Part shown: piece by piece, positions 61,184-64,000 of the stretch
Numbering within the stretch: the first letter of the stretch is position 1
How the letters are laid out: the number at the start of each line of letters is the position of its first letter
Source of the DNA: Rhodopirellula baltica SH 1
GTDB lineage: Bacteria; Planctomycetota; Planctomycetia; Pirellulales; Pirellulaceae
Length of the DNA: 64,000 nt
Assembly (NCBI RefSeq): GCF_000196115.1
Contig: NC_005027.1
Span: forward strand, 2,418,001-2,482,000
Direction: 5' to 3'
Program-made: the position numbers and the translations under genes
The notes under the pieces: model-generated
Databases searched by the model: none
What the model saw: the letters and a program-made list of their open reading frames with translations, nothing else
What the model was told of the DNA's origin: nothing

Positions 61184-62371
61184 TCACGACATTGATTCGG
61201 TCGTGCCAGCCTTAAGTTCGCGAAGTTGAGCGTTCGCTGCTCGCAGAAGTTTCTTCCGCGCGTTGGCGACTTGTTCCGTCAGCGGTGACTTCATCTTTGC
61301 CAGCACTTTGGTCGCCGCATGCGGATCGTCGTTGTGCCGAAGTTCGATCAGGGCAATCTGCAGAAGTGCGTTGTTCGAAACCTTCGACTGCCGAGTCGAG
61401 AGAAAGCGAAGCGGCAGAAGCCGATCCGCGTGTCGATTTGCTTTGAGAAGTTGGTTCGCATAAGCCACCAATGCCGCATCGGGAACCGCAGCGACGCAAG
61501 AGTGTTCGCGCAGACGGGCAAACGATTCGATCGCCTCGTCGATGCGATTGGCGTGAACTGCTCGGGTGAATGACTCGAACGCAGTCGCACAAGGGTCACG
61601 CGCGGGTCGCGTTGATTCGACGTTGTTGGGATTACGGTATCGATGGCTTTCCACTGCTGCGGGCAACGATGGCAAGTTGGCATCAACACGACACTTGCCG
61701 GCTGGTTCGTCTTCGCTCTGATCTGATTCACGGCTCGCGATGAAGGTTTGGAACCCAAGACGCGAAAACAGGACCCAGCCTTCGCAGTCGACCAACTGAT
61801 GCTTGAGCATGAGAAATGCAAATGGGATCCCGACCGACATCCCCAGCAGGTGCAGCATGGGTGTCGACATTTGGATTCCCGTCCAAGCGACTTGCAGGAA
61901 TTCGATCGCAAAGTACAAGATCGCGACGACGCTGATTGGGATGTCGATCGTGCCACAATAGAACCAACTCCACATGTAAAAGAAGTGGATGTCATTCTGC
62001 GGAGCCCAGATCACCGCCACAGCGAGCAACGCAAAGATCACACCGGACGCACCGAGTGCACCGCCCTGACCGTCGCTGAACATGAACATCGGAATCTGCC
62101 CGATCGCTCCGTCGGAGAGCGCCAGCCCCAGATAGAGCAGGCTGAACCTCTGCCAACCCAATTTGCCCTCGATGACGAGGCCGAAGCACCACAAGAAAAC
62201 CATGTTCCCAATCAAGTGGGACCAGGACGCGTGCATGAACGCACTGGTCACCCACTGAAACGGATTGATGCGGTCAAATTCGAGAATCAGCCAATCGTGA
62301 GCGCCGTATTCCCCCATTCCTGTCAGCAGGAACAACCCCGTGTTGGCAGCAATGATACCGATCGTCGCCAC
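61184..62371 (-). CDS. Rhomboid-family intramembrane protease (possibly N-terminally disrupted)
   Basis: From a GTG at 62371, 395 residues: six or seven TM segments with the rhomboid signatures H-A-S-W-S-H-L-I-G-N-M, serine in G-A-L-G-A-S-G-V-I-F-A, and H-L-L-G-M-S-V-G-I-P-F. A soluble C-terminal domain (about 210-395) with helical-repeat character follows. Immediately upstream, an ATG at 62416 reads M-F-L-P, then TAA, then G-T-D-A-P-V-Y-H-Y-P into the gene, so the natural start seems to carry a nonsense codon at position 5. Function would depend on the GTG or read-through. Confidence 0.8.
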   Translation of the reverse strand: MATIGIIAANTGLFLLTGMGEYGAHDWLILEFDRINPFQWVTSAFMHASWSHLIGNMVFLWCFGLVIEGKLGWQRFSLLYLGLALSDGAIGQIPMFMFSDGQGGALGASGVIFALLAVAVIWAPQNDIHFFYMWSWFYCGTIDIPISVVAILYFAIEFLQVAWTGIQMSTPMLHLLGMSVGIPFAFLMLKHQLVDCEGWVLFSRLGFQTFIASRESDQSEDEPAGKCRVDANLPSLPAAVESHRYRNPNNVESTRPARDPCATAFESFTRAVHANRIDEAIESFARLREHSCVAAVPDAALVAYANQLLKANRHADRLLPLRFLSTRQSKVSNNALLQIALIELRHNDDPHAATKVLAKMKSPLTEQVANARKKLLRAANAQLRELKAGTTESMS

Positions 62372-62650
62372 CGGATAGTGATAGACAGGAGCGTCGGTAC
62401 CTTAGGGTAGGAACATCGATATCCACTGAAACGAATTGAAGATGGACTGCTATCTATCCAGGCATCAAATCCGCGGACACGGGGCGCGCGATGAGAAAGC
62501 GAAACCGAACTGCCGGAGATGACACCACGGAAAGCGATGCTCTCGGGTGAGCCAGCCGACTCCGGAAAACATCACCTGGCTACAACTGCGACAAGAGAGG
62601 TGTTAGCATGCTGCAGACGTTCCAACCAACAAGAAAGGTGTTTCAAACGC

Positions 62651-63142
62651 ATGCTCCGAAAACCTGAACACGAGTCGAAGATCGCCACACGACGCATGGA
62701 TCTTCGTTACCCCGACCTGGGCGCCGCGTGTACCGACATCGCTCGCTTGCGTGAAGGAGGCTACGAACTCGTTGGCACTTGGAGCCTGGCGCAGATACTC
62801 GATCATCTGAACTTGTCGATGCAGATGACGATTGACGGTGCCGACTTCACGTTCCCGGCATTGATGCGGCCGGTGATGAAATGGATGTTCATGCCGACGA
62901 TGCGGAAAGGCAAACCATCCAAGCTACGTGGGAAGGCGCCGGAGCAGCTTCAACCAGCGATGGACCTCGATGAAGACGCGTGTGCGAAACGGTTCTACTC
63001 GCTCGCGGAGACACTCATGGACCCGTCGACTCCGTTTGTATCGCACTACCCAATGCTGGGACGACTCACCCGAGAGCAATGGCTTTTGATGCAGCAATGG
63101 CACGCTGCCCATCACTTGAGCTTTGTCGTGCCGAACGACTGA
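62651..63142 (+). CDS. DUF1569/DinB-like protein
   Basis: This 163-residue protein has the four-helix DinB-like pattern of DUF1569: G-T-W-S-L-A-Q-I-L-D-H-L-N-L-S-M in the middle, H-Y-P-M-L-G-R-L-T-R-E-Q-W and W-H-A-A-H-H-L-S-F at the end, with His residues in metal-binding positions. AGGTG upstream of the ATG at 62651 supports the start, although the frame is open from 62519. It could be a metal-dependent thiol-transfer enzyme; the substrate is unknown. Confidence 0.8.
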   Translation: MLRKPEHESKIATRRMDLRYPDLGAACTDIARLREGGYELVGTWSLAQILDHLNLSMQMTIDGADFTFPALMRPVMKWMFMPTMRKGKPSKLRGKAPEQLQPAMDLDEDACAKRFYSLAETLMDPSTPFVSHYPMLGRLTREQWLLMQQWHAAHHLSFVVPND

Positions 63143-63586
63143 GATGTGCACCGACGTCGCTGTCAATTTATTCGCATGAGCCAACGAAGCCGTGGCCGGT
63201 CCACGGAATCCGTTCGCCAAGAGTTTGCTCCTAGGAAGTTTGCTGGTTCAATCGCCCGAGAAAGAGTCAGCAGGCGGGCGTGGCGGCTTTCCAATCCTTC
63301 TGATTCTCGGTGAGCATCGCGACCGGTGGCTGACACGGTCGGCCAGGCGCAGTCAACGCTCAATGCCAAGTTACCGCAATGCCCAGTTGCTACGAGCGTG
63401 GGTGAAGAGTGGAAAACCAGGCCGAGCCTCGGCCAATCTTTCGGGTTCAGACTTCCCGGGCAACATGCTTTGGCCCCGCTCAAAAACCACCTGCTGATTC
63501 CCTTTGGGGTGTATTTGGATGGTTCCAAGTCCACCCGGCGAGTCGAGTCGCTGCCGTTTGAATGCGGAAAACACGGTGTTTTTGAG
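63143..63586. other. 444-bp gap without a gene
   Basis: Frames here are inconsistent shadows on both strands. Just after the tRNA 3' end, AAAACA-cgg-TGTTTT (63568-63582) is a small hairpin that might act as its terminator. Nothing else was found. Confidence 0.4.
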
Positions 63587-63660
<74 letters not shown>

Positions 63661-63892
63661 GTTGGAAAGATGGCGGGCAGCCAATTCGAAATCGGCTGCC
63701 ACGACCTGCGACAGTATGCCGAGATTTGCTTGCGGTGGCAAGCCGGACAGATCGACTTTCATTTGCTATCTTTTCGGGCTCGGTGACGAGATCGTTTTCG
63801 CGATTTCTCGGCCTGCAAACTTGATTCCAGATGCGATCGCTCGCATTGGTTTTTTGGACGTTGTGTAACGGGCGTGTGGTTTTGTTCTGGGG

Positions 63893-64000
63893 ATGGATGT
63901 GAGTCGATTGAATCGCAGTTGCCTGCGTTGGAGCGTTTTGACTTTCGTATCGTTCGCGGCATTCGGATGGATTGCTCCGCGTGTCGATGCGGCGGGTTCG
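63893..64000 (+). CDS. Secreted protein, 3' truncated by window end
   Basis: An ATG at 63893 opens a frame to the window edge: a basic N-region (M-D-V-S-R-L-N-R-S-C-L-R), a hydrophobic core (V-L-T-F-V-S-F-A-A-F-G-W) and a cleavage-like V-D-A-A-G. This is a clear signal peptide. GGGG lies shortly upstream. The mature part is outside the window, so no function can be given. Confidence 0.6.
   Translation, partial: MDVSRLNRSCLRWSVLTFVSFAAFGWIAPRVDAAGS

Overview
The window reads as chromosome of a marine planctomycete close to Rhodopirellula. The evidence is gene content, not a database match: three secreted sulfatases with the C-x-P-x-R maturation motif, a planctomycete heme/DUF1549/DUF1553 protein followed by a DUF1501 protein, many secreted proteins of unknown function, DUF1569, a COA1-like protein, and abundant short palindromic intergenic repeats.

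Layout. 0-9.7 kb holds an unrecognised partial ORF, a NYN/OST-HTH RNA-binding protein, a TetR-SDR pair with a good operator candidate, a kinase coupled to a secreted protein, a secreted PL14-like lyase and a small P-loop kinase. 9.9-23.9 kb is a redox/dormancy-like island. It contains class I aldolase FbaB, two dihydroorotate dehydrogenase-like flavoproteins, an APH+P-loop fusion of the Rv2004c type, a heme c protein, two tandem universal stress proteins, a helix-hairpin-helix protein and a sensory block. The sensory block is a receiver-PAS-kinase, a FixL-type heme-PAS kinase and a tandem receiver protein. 23.9-29.1 kb carries a thioredoxin-fold protein without CxxC, a deacetylase-like Tat protein, a UbiB/ABC1 kinase and a His-rich protein. 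An IS256-family element lies at 29.3-30.8 kb. 30.8-46.6 kb has small membrane and secreted proteins, two sulfatases, a 121-bp tandem repeat array, an alpha/beta hydrolase and the heme/DUF1549-DUF1501 pair.

46.6-63 kb is accessory DNA: an IS4-family element with long inverted repeats, a sulfatase, a field of dispersed palindromic repeats, and an IS66-family element. Next to it on the minus strand is a 1269-residue reverse transcriptase-nitrilase fusion, a defence-associated reverse transcriptase of DRT type 1 (UG1-like), preceded by a membrane protein that is its likely partner. A rhomboid protease with an apparent early nonsense codon, a DUF1569 protein, tRNA-Arg(TCG) and the start of a secreted protein close the window.

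The strongest candidates for a notable system are the DRT1-like locus (54.7-59.7 kb) and the oxygen-sensing/dormancy-like island (9.9-23.9 kb). All family assignments come from motifs read by eye; no search was run.
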